Shown: piece after piece, positions 39,070 through 49,828 of the stretch
How positions within the stretch are numbered: the stretch's first letter is position 1
How the letters are laid out: each line of letters begins with the position of its first letter
The notes under the pieces: model-generated
Database searches by the model: none
Told to the model about the DNA's origin: nothing
The model's input: only the letters and a program-made list of their open reading frames with translations
From: JAXLYE01 sp046351595
GTDB lineage: Bacteria > Myxococcota_A > Polyangia > Palsa-1104 > JAEUJZ01
Length of the DNA: 64,000 bases
Assembly (NCBI GenBank): GCA_046351595.1
Contig: JAXLYE010000003.1
Location: 620,001 to 684,000, forward strand
Direction of reading: 5' to 3'
Program-made: the position numbers and the translations under genes

Positions 39070-39511
39070 GGCGCTCGATGTTGTGGAGCTGCTCGGTCCA
39101 CCCGGGCTCGTTCATCCGGTACGCCTCCGCGCGCCGCGCCGGCGGCAGCTTGTCGAAGCCTGACTCGCTCACGCGCAGCAGCGTACCCTCAGGAGCGGGA
39201 TCAAGGTAGAACTCCACGAGCGTCGACGGCTCGCTCGAGTAGTCGACGCCCGGATCGACGGCGTAGGGGTGCCAGCGGTACGAGAACAGCCGCTCGGGCT
39301 GCATCTGCTCGACGGTCAGCTCCATCGTCAGGTGCTCGTAGCCCGGGTACGTGATGCGGCCCTTCACGCAGGCGCCCGGCCGGAAGCTGCCGTCGAGCCG
39401 GACGCGGAACCAGGTCCCGAACTCCTCGGCGTCGGTCAGCGCCCGCCAGACGCGCGAGCGGGGGGCGCGCAGGAGGATCTCTTTGTCGATGCGGTCGGTG
39501 CTCTGGGTCAT
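39047..39511 (-). CDS. SRPBCC (AHSA1-like) domain protein
   Basis: A 154-residue START-like protein (RIDKEILLRAPRSRVWRALT, FSYRWHPYAVDPG, LVEFYLDP, then WTEQLHNIERHV). Members bind hydrophobic ligands; the ligand here is unknown. AAGGAG sits before the ATG. It is the first gene of a two-gene operon with the ArsR regulator (23-base overlap), a very common pairing. Confidence 0.9.
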   Translation of the reverse strand: MTQSTDRIDKEILLRAPRSRVWRALTDAEEFGTWFRVRLDGSFRPGACVKGRITYPGYEHLTMELTVEQMQPERLFSYRWHPYAVDPGVDYSSEPSTLVEFYLDPAPEGTLLRVSESGFDKLPPARRAEAYRMNEPGWTEQLHNIERHVTAAAA

Positions 39512-39586
39512 GTCGGTCTCCTTTGGGGTGGGGCGGCGCCCGCTGCCAACGCCGAGGATGGCGTCGGGAAGTCAGCGCCGCAATAC

Positions 39587-39646
39587 GCAACCAAGCGGTT
39601 GCATATTAGTCCGCAGCGATCCAAATGCAACCAGAAGGTTGCATTT
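39587..39646. promoter_or_regulatory. Two GCAACC-N4-GGTTGC operators upstream of the SRPBCC-ArsR operon
   Basis: Two copies: GCAACC-AAGC-GGTTGC at 39587-39602 and an extended version, AAATGCAACC-AGAA-GGTTGCATTT, at 39623-39646 with perfect 10-base arms. Their centres are 40 bases apart, close to four helical turns. Position and symmetry fit binding by dimers of the ArsR regulator, giving autoregulation of the operon and perhaps of the divergent gene at 39724. Confidence 0.75.
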
Positions 39647-39723
39647 CTGCGCGGCCCTGCGGGACCGCAAGACACGGATAGGCACCGGCTGCCGGATGCG
39701 CCCTCGCGATCCAGAGTCAGAGC

Positions 39724-40242
39724 ATGGACCGCAAGCGCACCCCGAAGCCCGACCCGTCGACCGAGCGCCGGCGGGTCAAGTCGAGCTTCTACGACCACTA
39801 CGCGGCGCTGCCCAAGGACACCGACTTCCGCGCGCACCCCGAGCTGTACCGCGTCGGGCGCGGCGAGCAGGGCGTGCTCATGGTCGAGCCGTATAAAGAG
39901 GAGCTGCTGCCGCTGTGGCGCTTCGCGACGATCGAGGCGGCGCGGCGCTCGGCGGCGGCGCTCTACGCGCGCTTCCTGCGCTACCTGGACGACGGCGACT
40001 TCGTCGGCGCGGACATGGCGCGCAAGTTCCTGCAGATGGGCTACACGCGCGCGCGGCGCTACGCCAACTACAAGGGCGGCCGCAAGTACGACCCCGGCGG
40101 CGCCCCGCACGCGCGCCAGCCCGACGCCGGCGAGTCCGAGAAGGCCGAGTCGGCGCGCATCTTCTACGCGGCCTGGGAGCGGGCGCGCACCGAGCCGCGC
40201 TACCTCGAGCGCAAGCGCCGGCACCAGGCGGCCTACGGCTGA
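39724..40242 (+). CDS. DUF4385-domain protein
   Basis: A 172-residue cytoplasmic protein matching DUF4385: YRVGRGEQGVLMVEPYKEEL, LWRFATIEAARRSA, and the hallmark DFVGADMARKFLQMGYTRAR followed by RYANYKGGRKYD. Function not established. It is strongly basic at both ends. Its 3' end overlaps the convergent LysR gene by 10 bases. Its promoter region contains the two ArsR-type palindromes. Confidence 0.9.
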   Translation: MDRKRTPKPDPSTERRRVKSSFYDHYAALPKDTDFRAHPELYRVGRGEQGVLMVEPYKEELLPLWRFATIEAARRSAAALYARFLRYLDDGDFVGADMARKFLQMGYTRARRYANYKGGRKYDPGGAPHARQPDAGESEKAESARIFYAAWERARTEPRYLERKRRHQAAYG

Positions 40243-41177
40243 GGAGCGGCGCCGGTCTCGTGCCGGGCGCACAGGGCGCGCAGCCGCATAAGCAGCCAGC
40301 GGCTGGCCCGGCCGAGCCGCGCCTCGGGGCGGTGCAGCGCGGACATCGACAGGACGTGCTCGTCCTCGCTCCAGGCGTCGGGCTGGATGGCGACGAGGCG
40401 CCCGTGCGCGAGGTCGTCGCCGATGCGGTGCTCGGGCAGGTTGCCCCAGCCCAGGCCGCCGCGCAAAAGCGCGTGTTTGGTCCCAAGGTCCATCACCCGC
40501 CAGGTGCACGGCGACAGCACGCCCTGATCCGCGGTCGCGCCCTGGCCGTCGCCCTCGAGCCCGCGCTCGCTGAGCACGACCTGGACGTGCTGCAAAAGCT
40601 CGGCGGCGGTGACGCGGCGGCCCGTTGCGGCGATCGCGGCCAGCGGGTGGCCCGGCCCCACCACCGGGATCATGCGCACGGTCAAAAGCGGCGAGCGGCT
40701 GAGCCCCGGGGCGAGCGCCGCCGGCCCGCTGACCCCGAGCTGGCAGCTGCCCTCGGCGACCCGGGCCGCGACCGCGGACAGCGTCTCGGTGTGCACGCGC
40801 AGCGTCACGCTCGGGTGCTGCTCAAGGAAGTCGCGGCACACCGTCACCAGGATGTCGGTCGGGAACAGCGCGTCGACGCACAGCGCCACCTCGGGCTCCA
40901 GATCCGCGGCCAGCTCGTCGGCGAGCGCGCGCAGCGCGTCAGCCTGCGACAGGACCCGCCGCGCCGCCGCCAGCACCGCCCGCCCCTCGGCGGTCAGCAC
41001 CGGCGTCTTGCTCGAGCGATCGAACAGCTCGAGGTTGAGCAGTCCCTCGAGCGTGCGCACGGTGTGGCTGATCGCGGACTGCACCCGCTTGAGCTTGCGC
41101 GCCGCCGCCGAGAAGCTGCCTTCATCGGCGATGGTCACGAGCGTTCGGAGCTGATCGAGGGTGATGGCGTCGAGCAT
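40233..41177 (-). CDS. LysR-family transcriptional regulator
   Basis: A 314-residue LysR regulator: N-terminal helix-turn-helix (LVTIADEGSFSAAARKLKRV, then QSAISHTVRTLEGLLNLELF) and a substrate-binding co-inducer domain from residue 90 (VALCVDALFPTDILVTVCRD). The start at 41177 is an ATG; the frame extends one TTG further. It lies 47 bases downstream of the pirin gene on the same strand, and the two may form an operon; LysR genes are commonly next to pirin genes. Confidence 0.92.
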   Translation of the reverse strand: MLDAITLDQLRTLVTIADEGSFSAAARKLKRVQSAISHTVRTLEGLLNLELFDRSSKTPVLTAEGRAVLAAARRVLSQADALRALADELAADLEPEVALCVDALFPTDILVTVCRDFLEQHPSVTLRVHTETLSAVAARVAEGSCQLGVSGPAALAPGLSRSPLLTVRMIPVVGPGHPLAAIAATGRRVTAAELLQHVQVVLSERGLEGDGQGATADQGVLSPCTWRVMDLGTKHALLRGGLGWGNLPEHRIGDDLAHGRLVAIQPDAWSEDEHVLSMSALHRPEARLGRASRWLLMRLRALCARHETGAAPQP

Positions 41178-41223
41178 CAAGGGCCTGCGCGGTGGGGACT
41201 GCGCTCAGGCTAATTCAAAGTGC

Positions 41224-41919
41224 TCACGCCAGGTCAAACACCAATACCTCGGCGGCCTCGCGCCCGGTGAGCTCGATGGACTCGGGGGCGCTGAGCGCGG
41301 CGGCGTCGCCGGCCTTGAGCTCGGTGCCGTTGAGCGTGACCGTGCCGCGGGCGACATGCACGTAGGCGTGGCGGCCGCTCGCGGGCGTGTGGCGCACCGT
41401 CTTGTCCGGCGACAGCAGCGCCGCGTACAGCGCGACGTCCTGGTGCACGGTCACCGAGCCGTCGCGCCCGTCGGGCGAGGCGATGAGGCGCAGGGTGTCC
41501 TGCCGCTCGGCCTCCGAGAACCCCTTCTGCTCGTAGCTCGGCTTCTGGCCGCGCCGCGCCGGCAGGATCCAGATCTGAAGGAAGTGCACGGGGCTCTCCT
41601 TCGACGGGTTGAACTCGCTGTGCGCGACGCCGGTGCCCGCGGACATGCGCTGCACGTCGCCGGGGCGGATCGTCGAGCCGTTGCCCATGCTGTCGCGGTG
41701 CTCAAGCTCGCCGCCGAGCACGTACGAGATGATCTCCATGTCGCGGTGCGAGTGCGTGCCGAAGCCGCGGCCGGGCTCGACGCGGTCCTCGTTGATCACG
41801 CGCAGGCTGTGGAAGCCCATGTGCTGCGGATCGTAGTAGTCCGCAAACGAGAAGGTATGGAACGACTTGAGCCAGCCGTGATCCGCATAACCACGCTCGG
41901 AAGAACGACGGAGCAACAT
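41224..41919 (-). CDS. Pirin-family protein (YhhW / quercetin dioxygenase type)
   Basis: A 231-residue bicupin: RGYADHGWLKSFHTFSFADY, then metal-site residues in FGTHSHRDMEIISYVLGGEL and MSAGTGVAHSEFN. Members bind iron or other metals; some have quercetin dioxygenase activity in vitro. A strong AGGAGG lies six bases before the start at 41919. The LysR gene follows on the same strand. Confidence 0.92.
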   Translation of the reverse strand: MLLRRSSERGYADHGWLKSFHTFSFADYYDPQHMGFHSLRVINEDRVEPGRGFGTHSHRDMEIISYVLGGELEHRDSMGNGSTIRPGDVQRMSAGTGVAHSEFNPSKESPVHFLQIWILPARRGQKPSYEQKGFSEAERQDTLRLIASPDGRDGSVTVHQDVALYAALLSPDKTVRHTPASGRHAYVHVARGTVTLNGTELKAGDAAALSAPESIELTGREAAEVLVFDLA

Positions 41920-42024
41920 GGTGCGCCTCCTGTCCTGAATCAGTTGGTTGTCTGGTGAACCGCTGCTGAAAGAGACAATAGGCAGCGCGGACCCGAGGCG
42001 GAACCGGCAATCGCTTCACGTCAC

Positions 42025-42043
42025 CCATCTGAAAAACAGATGG
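42025..42043. other. Hairpin CCATCTG-AAAAA-CAGATGG downstream of the porin gene
   Basis: A perfect 7-base stem with a five-base loop, 15 bases past the porin stop codon (minus strand). There is no T run after it, so it is not a standard intrinsic terminator; it may be an RNA 3'-end stabiliser or a protein site. The rest of the gap to the pirin gene holds nothing else recognisable. Confidence 0.45.
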
Positions 42044-42057
42044 ATGCCGCGCGACGA

Positions 42058-43722
42058 TCACAGCGCGATGGCGGTGCGGAAGAGGAGCTCGTGCTGGGCG
42101 GCGCGGTAGTACGGGTACGTCGGCTGCATCAGCGGACCGGCCGGCGGGAAGCGCACCGCGCCCGTGACCAGCGGCATGTCGCCGTCGAGGTAGTTGAGGA
42201 AGTAGTTCGCCGAGAAGCGGAAGTGGCGGCTGATCCACAGGTTCGCGCCGAGCCCGAACGAGTCGAACGTGACCGTGCCGAGCGTCACGCGCTGCGCGTC
42301 GCTGAGCATGAGGTCCGGGCGGCTGGGATCGGGCGCCTCCTTCTGGTTGAGGACCACGCGCTCGTAGCGCGCGGTCACGTACAGCCCGATCGGGAAGTGC
42401 TGCTTGTCCTTGCGGAAGCCCTGCCAGCGGATCGGGATCTCCTGGCCCGGCGTCGGCAGCATCTGGCTGTTGCCGAGGATCCAGTACCAGGCCTGCACGT
42501 AGTACGCGGTGCCGGTGCGGTTTATGTTGCCCGACAGCACGCGCGACAGCGGCAGCGCCTTCTCCTCGTCGGTCTCGCCGGGGCGGTAGATGCCCAGGCC
42601 CTCGCCCTCGTTGCGCACCAGCTCGAAGCGGAAGCCGAGCGGGCCGATGGGCGCGTTGAGCTCGATCGCCCACTTGAGCAGGCTGCCGTTGGGGACGACG
42701 TGGTTGCCGCCGGCGAACCCGGGCGGCAGGATCGACACCGCGCCCGGGGTGCTGAGCGGGAAGACATCGTAGGGCACGTCGACGCGCTTGCCGTACCACA
42801 GCGACGCGCCGAGCCAGATCTCGCTGAGCCAGCGGTTGACCGTGGCCGCCGAGTGCAGCGCCAGCGGCGCGAAGTAGGCGCGGCCGACGAAGTCGAACTG
42901 GCTGTCCGGGTTGCGGACGTTGCCGCCGTCGCCGTTGAAGACGCCGAGCTCGTAGCGGACGAAGCGCGACGGCGCCAGGCCGTGCAGCATCAGGCCGAGC
43001 TCCTTGTTCGACGGCACCGCGAAGCCGCGCACCGTGGTCGACCGCTCCATGAAGTCGAGGTACTTGTCGACGGTGCGGTTCTCGAGGGTGAACGGCGCGT
43101 CGAACTGGCCGATCATGACGTTCGCCCACGGCGTGAAGTTGGCGTTGACGAACGCGTCGGTGATGCTCGCCTGCTGGAACTGGATCGGGATCGAGGCGAA
43201 CTCGCCCGCGATCATGAAGTCGAAGCGCTTCCAGACGGTGCCGTTGAGCTCTGCGCGGGCGCGGCGGACGAAGAAGGTGTTGCGCGGGCGCTGGTCGTTG
43301 ACGCCGTTCTCGACGACGCCGGCCGGCGGCTCGCCGCGGCTCGGGTAGAAGTAGCCGTCGAGGTTGAGGCGGCCGTTGGGGTAGAGGACGAAGTTGCTGT
43401 CGCGCGAGCGGATGAAGGCGGCGCCGCCGGTGTAGCCGGCGAGCGGGGCGTCCTCGTCGCGCTCGTACTGCGGGCCGGTCGGCGCCGCGCTGGCGGGCTG
43501 GCCGGAGCCGCCCGTCGCGGCGGTCGGCGACGGGTCCGGCTGCGGGCCGCCGCCCTGGGCGCGCCCCGAGAGCGGCGAGCCGAGCGCGAGCAGCAGCGCC
43601 GCGAGCCGCAGACCCCGCTGCAGAGGAGACCGCGAAGGCCAGCCGATGAGAGGGCTGCGCTCAGGCTCCGCTGCGGGGTGACTACAGCAATGGCTGAGCA
43701 AACGCATCTTAATACATTCCAT
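42058..43722 (-). CDS. Phosphate-selective-type outer-membrane porin (OprO/OprP family)
   Basis: A 554-residue outer-membrane protein. A signal peptide (LRLAALLLALGSPLSGRAQ) after a long basic leader and a Pro/Gly-rich linker precede a 16-18-strand barrel of the OprP/OprO class (VLYPNGRLNLDGYFYPS, NTFFVRRARAELNG, FDFMIAGEF, then ANVMIGQFDAPFTLENR). It ends with Leu rather than the usual aromatic residue. Anion or phosphate selectivity is a family name only; no phosphate-regulation gene is nearby. Two starts (43722 and 43707) are possible. Single-gene unit. Confidence 0.85.
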   Translation of the reverse strand: MECIKMRLLSHCCSHPAAEPERSPLIGWPSRSPLQRGLRLAALLLALGSPLSGRAQGGGPQPDPSPTAATGGSGQPASAAPTGPQYERDEDAPLAGYTGGAAFIRSRDSNFVLYPNGRLNLDGYFYPSRGEPPAGVVENGVNDQRPRNTFFVRRARAELNGTVWKRFDFMIAGEFASIPIQFQQASITDAFVNANFTPWANVMIGQFDAPFTLENRTVDKYLDFMERSTTVRGFAVPSNKELGLMLHGLAPSRFVRYELGVFNGDGGNVRNPDSQFDFVGRAYFAPLALHSAATVNRWLSEIWLGASLWYGKRVDVPYDVFPLSTPGAVSILPPGFAGGNHVVPNGSLLKWAIELNAPIGPLGFRFELVRNEGEGLGIYRPGETDEEKALPLSRVLSGNINRTGTAYYVQAWYWILGNSQMLPTPGQEIPIRWQGFRKDKQHFPIGLYVTARYERVVLNQKEAPDPSRPDLMLSDAQRVTLGTVTFDSFGLGANLWISRHFRFSANYFLNYLDGDMPLVTGAVRFPPAGPLMQPTYPYYRAAQHELLFRTAIAL

Positions 43723-43973
43723 CTTATCGAAGATCCGTCGGGGGCGGCGGCAGAAAAACGCGCGCGCTGGGGCCGCAAGTCCGCACCGGACTTGAAGTTC
43801 CGTTCGGCTCAGCCGTGCGGAATGCTACAAATTCTAGGGTCGCCGTCGCTGTTCGTCGGGCTCGGGCAGAGCCCGGGGCCCAGCGCCTGGCCAGCGCCCG
43901 GGACCCGCTCCCGGGACGGGGCCGGCAGCGCGGGACCGACGGGGCGGGCCGGCGGGCGGGAGCGCGGGGCCGG

Positions 43974-44858
43974 CTACTCGACCAGCGTGCGCGGCGGCGT
44001 CGGCCACAGGGCGTGGAAGTGGTGCACCGGCCCACAGCCGGAGCCGACCCGCAGCGCGTCCGCGTGCGCGAGCGCGCCGTGCACGTAGCGCTTGGCCGCC
44101 CGCGCCGCCGCGCCGAGCTCCAGCCCGTGCGCCAGCCCCGCGGCCAGCGCCGCCGAGAAGGTGCAGCCGGTGCCGTGCGTGCTGCGCGTCGGCAGGCGCT
44201 CGCCGCGCAGCCAGGTGCGGGCGCCGCCGTCGTCGAGCAGATCGTCGCTGCGGGCGCCGCCGGAGTGGCCGCCCTTGAGCACCACCGCCGCCGCGCCGAG
44301 CCGCCGCAGCGCCGCGCACGCCGCCTCGGGGTCGGCCTGCACCGCCGCCTCGCTCGTCTCGAGCAGCACCGCGGCCTCGGGCAGGTTCGGGGTGATCACC
44401 CGCGCCCGCGGCAGAAGCGTGCTGCGCAGCGCCTGCACCGCGTCCGGCTGCAGCAGCGCGGCGCCGCTCTTCGACAGCATCACCGGATCGAGAACGACGG
44501 GGACGACGGGCAGGGCGGGCCGGGCCGCGAGCTCCTCGGCCACCGCCGCGATGACGGCGGCCTGGCTGAGCATCCCGATCTTGACCGCCGCCACCTCCAG
44601 ATCGTCGAAGACCGCGCGCAGCTGCGCCCGCACGAACGCGGCCGGCACGTCGTGGACCGCGGTCACCGCGCGCGTATTCTGCGCGGTCAGCGCCGTCAGC
44701 ACCGAGGCGCCGTAGACGCCCAGCGCCGAGAAGGTCTTGAGGTCGGCCTGCACCCCGGCGCCGCCGCCGCTGTCCGAGCCGGCGATGGTCAGCGCGATCG
44801 GCACGGGCGCGGCCGGCGTCGACGGGCCGGTCGTCGATCCCGCCGTCGGGCCGGTCAT
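43974..44858 (-). CDS. thiD: Hydroxymethylpyrimidine / phosphomethylpyrimidine kinase
   Basis: A 294-residue ribokinase-fold enzyme of thiamine biosynthesis: IALTIAGSDSGGGAGVQADL, VKIGMLSQ, LDPVMLSKSG, ITPNLPEA and the anion-hole/base motif STHGTGCTFSAA. It phosphorylates HMP to HMP-P and HMP-PP. The ATG overlaps the stop of the upstream gene as ATGA, making it the third gene of an operon with a DUF4384-like and a Ca2+ antiporter gene; no other thi gene is nearby. Confidence 0.93.
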   Translation of the reverse strand: MTGPTAGSTTGPSTPAAPVPIALTIAGSDSGGGAGVQADLKTFSALGVYGASVLTALTAQNTRAVTAVHDVPAAFVRAQLRAVFDDLEVAAVKIGMLSQAAVIAAVAEELAARPALPVVPVVLDPVMLSKSGAALLQPDAVQALRSTLLPRARVITPNLPEAAVLLETSEAAVQADPEAACAALRRLGAAAVVLKGGHSGGARSDDLLDDGGARTWLRGERLPTRSTHGTGCTFSAALAAGLAHGLELGAAARAAKRYVHGALAHADALRVGSGCGPVHHFHALWPTPPRTLVE

Positions 44859-45861
44859 CGCGCCCGCTCCGGCGCTCCCTCGCCCGCGGCCGGCTCGACG
44901 CTGTAGACGTAGCGCCACAGCCGCGCCTCGGGCGGCACGCGCCGCCGCTCGACCACATCGAGCGCGAAGCGCGACGGCATGACCTCGGGCGCCCACAGGA
45001 CGATGAGCGAGTGCTCGGTCGCCGTCGAGTCCGGGGAGCTCGTGGAATCCGTGGAACCTGGGGAGCCCGGCGCGACCGGCGCAGACGACAGCTCGCCCAC
45101 CACCTCGACGACCTCGTGCTGCCGCCGCGTCACCGCCTCGTCGTCGGTCTGCGGCAGGAGGACGTCGAGCTCGGCCGCGTAGGCATCACCGACCGCGTGC
45201 AGCACCACGAGGTGGCCGGGCAGCGGCACCTGGAACTGCAGCGTCAGCTGGTCGCCCGCGCGGAAGCGCCCGAGGTGCGTCGTCAGGTCCTCGGGCCCGC
45301 CGCCTGGCTCGGCGGGGGCCTCGGCCGGCGGCTCGCGCTCGAACACGGTCAGCGGGCCGCGCCGCACCGTGATCCGGGCGCGGTCGGTGGTGCCGCCGCG
45401 GGCCCGCCGCAACAGCCGCCACCACCAGCGCGAGCGCGGCAGCCCGCGGCCGCGCAGCACCTCGCGCAGCCACCCCGCCTGCGCCGCCAGCTGCTCGTCC
45501 GACAGCGCCAGCGACAGCGCCGGCTCGTCGGTGCCGGCGGGCGCGTCGGCGCGGGCGGCGCGGCGCAGGATCAGCTCGACGATGCCCTCGCGCTCGGCGT
45601 CGATGTCGGCCAGCTCGTCCCACAGCGCGACCAGGCCCAGCACCGTCGACAGACCGGCCGCCGCGTCCTCGCCCCGCGAGGCGAGCTCGCTCGCCGCCAG
45701 CCGATCCAGGGCCGGGACCACCTCGGCGTGCAGGCCCAGCACCGCGCGCAGCGCGCCGTCGACGTGCTCATCGGCGAGCGCCGACTGCGCCTGCGCCACC
45801 AGCGTCTTGGCCGTCTCCTCGTGCGCGGCGACGAGCTGCCGGGCGCGCCCGGACGCGCCGC

Positions 45862-45865
<4 letters not shown>
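44855..45865 (-). CDS. Hypothetical protein, possible DUF4384-like domain
   Basis: A 336-residue protein with no signal peptide. The N-terminal half is helical (TAKTLVAQAQSALADEHVDG). A central segment (FRAGDQLTLQFQVPLPGHLV, then AELDVLLPQTDDEA) resembles the beta sandwich of DUF4384; a Ser/Thr/Pro-rich insert and RFALDVVERRRVPPEARLW follow. Function not recognised. It overlaps both neighbours by four bases, between the antiporter gene and thiD. Confidence 0.6.
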
Positions 45866-47274
<1,409 letters not shown>

Positions 47275-47364
47275 GGCGGTACGTGTCCGCTCCCGCAGTT
47301 TTATCTCGGCGGTGCGCTAGAGGGCAATAGTTCAGCCGAGGGTGACTTGCTATCCTCTGTGCCC

Positions 47365-48846
47365 ATGATCGCGCTCTGCCCCGTGCCCAGGACGGCCGCG
47401 CCGCTTGCGCCGAAGCCGTGCGCTGCGGACGCCGCGCGCCGGGCGCTGGGTGTGCTGCTCGCGCTGCCGCTGGCCGCGGCCGGCGCCTGCCAGGTCGCGA
47501 CGCCGCGCAGCCCGGCCCAGGTCGGCCTCGCGCGCCCGACGCCGATCGTGAACCCGCCGGAGGTCGCTGTCCCGGCCGCTGCCCTGGGCGAGGCGCCCGA
47601 CGGCGGCCTGCGGGTCGCCGGGGTGACCGCGGGCGGCGGCGCCGCGGGCTGGCTGACGCCGACGCAGAGCCCGGCCCCGGCCGATGGCGGCGCGGACGCC
47701 GGACCGCGGGTCCAGATCCTGGTCCAGCCGCCCTCGGCGCAGCCGAACCCGCCGCTCGGTGGTCCGGTGGCGATGTTCCGCAGCGACCCCCAGCACACCG
47801 GCCGCAGCCCCTTCACCCTGCCGGCCCGGCAGCCGACGGAGCGCTGGCGCTTTGAGGTCCCGGCCCGCATCACCGCCGCGCCCTCGCTCGGCCACGACGG
47901 CACCGTGTTCTTCGGGGCGCACGACTTCAGCATCTACGCGCTGCGGTCCGACGGCTCGCTGCGCTGGCGCCGCGCCACCCAGGACATCGTCTGGGGCACG
48001 CCGGCGCTTGGCAGCGACGGCCTGGTCTTCGCCGGCTCGGACGACGATCGCCTGTACGCGCTGGCCGCTGCCGACGGCGCCCAGAAGTGGGCGGTGGCGC
48101 CCGGCACCTGCAAGCGCGCCGGCGGCCGCGGCCCCGAGGGCGCGCGCTGCGACCTCGAGCAGGTGACCCTCGGCCGCGACGGCACCCTCTACGTCGCCGG
48201 GGACGGCGTCACCGCGATGGCGCCCGACGGCACCGTGCGCTGGCGCTACCTGCCGCAGCGCAAGGTCCACTGCGCGGGCGCGCCCTCGATCGGCCTGGAC
48301 GGCGCCGTCTACGCCGTCTGCCAGGACGCGCTCATCGCCCTCAACTACGACGGCAGCAAGCGCTGGGAGTGGTTCGCGCCCGCCGAGATCGACCAGCCGC
48401 CCGCGCTCGCGCCCGACGGCACCGCCTACCTCGGCTGCGACGACCGCAAGCTCTACGCCCTCGACCCGCTCGGGCAGGTGCGCTTCAGCGTGCTCGCCGG
48501 CGGCCCGATCCGCGCCGCGGTGGCGCTCGGTCCGGGCGGCGGGCGCGGCGGGGCCGGGCTCATCTACGCTGCCTCGTACGACGGCACGCTCTACGCGGTG
48601 CGGCCCGAGGGCGTGATCGCCTGGAGCTTCCGCACCGCCGGCGCCCTGCACGCGGCGCCGCTCGTCGACGCCGCCGGCAGCGTGCTGATCGGCTCGCGCG
48701 ACAACCGGCTGTACGCGCTGTCGAGCGCCGGCCGGCCGCTGTGGTCCTACCCGCTCGACGACGACGTCGACGGCGCGCCGGTGCTCGGACCGGACGGCAC
48801 CATCTACGTCGGCGGCGACGACCGCGCCCTGCACGCGCTGCGCTAG
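47365..48846 (+). CDS. PQQ-type beta-propeller lipoprotein
   Basis: A 493-residue lipoprotein (lipobox LAAAGAC near residue 42, Pro/Ala/Gly linker to about 130) followed by a beta propeller of about seven to eight blades with PQQ-like repeats (APSLGHDGTVFFGAHDFSIY, TPALGSDGLVFAGSDDDRLY, APVLGPDGTIYVGGDDRALH). Such propellers often act as scaffolds in the envelope; enzymatic function is not indicated. The ATG at 47365 is the only sensible start; no clear ribosome site. It is divergent from the antiporter. Confidence 0.87.
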   Translation: MIALCPVPRTAAPLAPKPCAADAARRALGVLLALPLAAAGACQVATPRSPAQVGLARPTPIVNPPEVAVPAAALGEAPDGGLRVAGVTAGGGAAGWLTPTQSPAPADGGADAGPRVQILVQPPSAQPNPPLGGPVAMFRSDPQHTGRSPFTLPARQPTERWRFEVPARITAAPSLGHDGTVFFGAHDFSIYALRSDGSLRWRRATQDIVWGTPALGSDGLVFAGSDDDRLYALAAADGAQKWAVAPGTCKRAGGRGPEGARCDLEQVTLGRDGTLYVAGDGVTAMAPDGTVRWRYLPQRKVHCAGAPSIGLDGAVYAVCQDALIALNYDGSKRWEWFAPAEIDQPPALAPDGTAYLGCDDRKLYALDPLGQVRFSVLAGGPIRAAVALGPGGGRGGAGLIYAASYDGTLYAVRPEGVIAWSFRTAGALHAAPLVDAAGSVLIGSRDNRLYALSSAGRPLWSYPLDDDVDGAPVLGPDGTIYVGGDDRALHALR

Positions 48847-48905
48847 CGGCGCGGCCCGGCGCGGCCCGGGCGATGATCACGCGACGGCGAGCCGCCCGCG
48901 GGCGC

Positions 48906-49757
48906 TCACAGGTTCCGGGCCAGCTCGACGCGCAGCTGCGCGAACTGGAAGCCGGCCGAGAGCAGCGCCGCCGCCATCGGGTCGCCCTCGGGCACCGCGT
49001 CGACGAAGCGGGCCTCGTGGCGCGCCGCGGCCAGCGCCACAAGCTGCGCCGCGGCCTCGGGCTCGCCGCCCAGCGCCACCAGCAGCTTGCGCTCGCGCTC
49101 GACCACGACGACGGCCAGCGGCTTGCCGTCCGCTCCCGCGCCCGCGTCGAACAGGCCGCGCAGCGTATAGCTCGGCGCCAGCTTGCGCAGCACCTCGGCG
49201 CGGCGGCCAAAGGGCGGCGACTCCGTCGACAAGAGCGGCAGCGCCTCGTCGATCGAGACGGCGCGCGCGTAGCGGCCGCTCGCCGGGGCCGGGCTGTTCT
49301 CGTCGGCCTCGGGCGGCACCAGCGCGTGGTTCGGGGCGCCGGCGAGCGTGTAGCGCCCGAGCTCGCGCGAGCGCTGAAAGCCCGCCGCCTGCAGCGCGCC
49401 GAGCTGCTGCGGGTCGTGCTCGGACGCCTCGATGGTGACGCGGCGGACCCCGGCCTTGCCCGCCGCCGCCAGCACCGCGTCGAGCAGCACGTGCCAGCCG
49501 CCGCGCTGCTGCGCCGGGGGCTCGGCCGCGGCGCCGGCGATGAACGCCTCGTCGCCGTCGCGCTCGAGCAGGCAGGCGCCGGCCGGCTGCTCGCCGACCA
49601 CCGCGGCCCGCGACAGCGTAAGGTCCAGCACCCCGAGCCGGGCCCGCTCACGCAGAAGGGCCGGCGTCCGCACCAGCGGCAGAAAGCTCGTCGCGGCGCG
49701 GTTGAGCGGCGCCGTCGCCGCCCGCAGATCGACCTCGTTAAGTGCCTTGATCTCCAT
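48906..49757 (-). CDS. GNAT-family N-acetyltransferase-like protein (tandem domains)
   Basis: A 283-residue protein with two GNAT-like halves (about 1-140 and 150-283). The first has a core like WHVLLDAVLAAAGKAGVRRV and ALQAAGFQRSRELGRYTL; the second is more degenerate (LVALAAARHEARFVDAVPEG, ALLSAGFQF). Substrate unknown; the second copy may be inactive. GGGGGA is six bases upstream of the ATG. Single gene. Confidence 0.75.
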   Translation of the reverse strand: MEIKALNEVDLRAATAPLNRAATSFLPLVRTPALLRERARLGVLDLTLSRAAVVGEQPAGACLLERDGDEAFIAGAAAEPPAQQRGGWHVLLDAVLAAAGKAGVRRVTIEASEHDPQQLGALQAAGFQRSRELGRYTLAGAPNHALVPPEADENSPAPASGRYARAVSIDEALPLLSTESPPFGRRAEVLRKLAPSYTLRGLFDAGAGADGKPLAVVVVERERKLLVALGGEPEAAAQLVALAAARHEARFVDAVPEGDPMAAALLSAGFQFAQLRVELARNL

Positions 49758-49828
49758 CAGTCATCCCCCGCCCAGCGTATTAGAAATTCTCGCGATCCTG
49801 CGATGAACCCGGTGACCCGGGTGATGTG

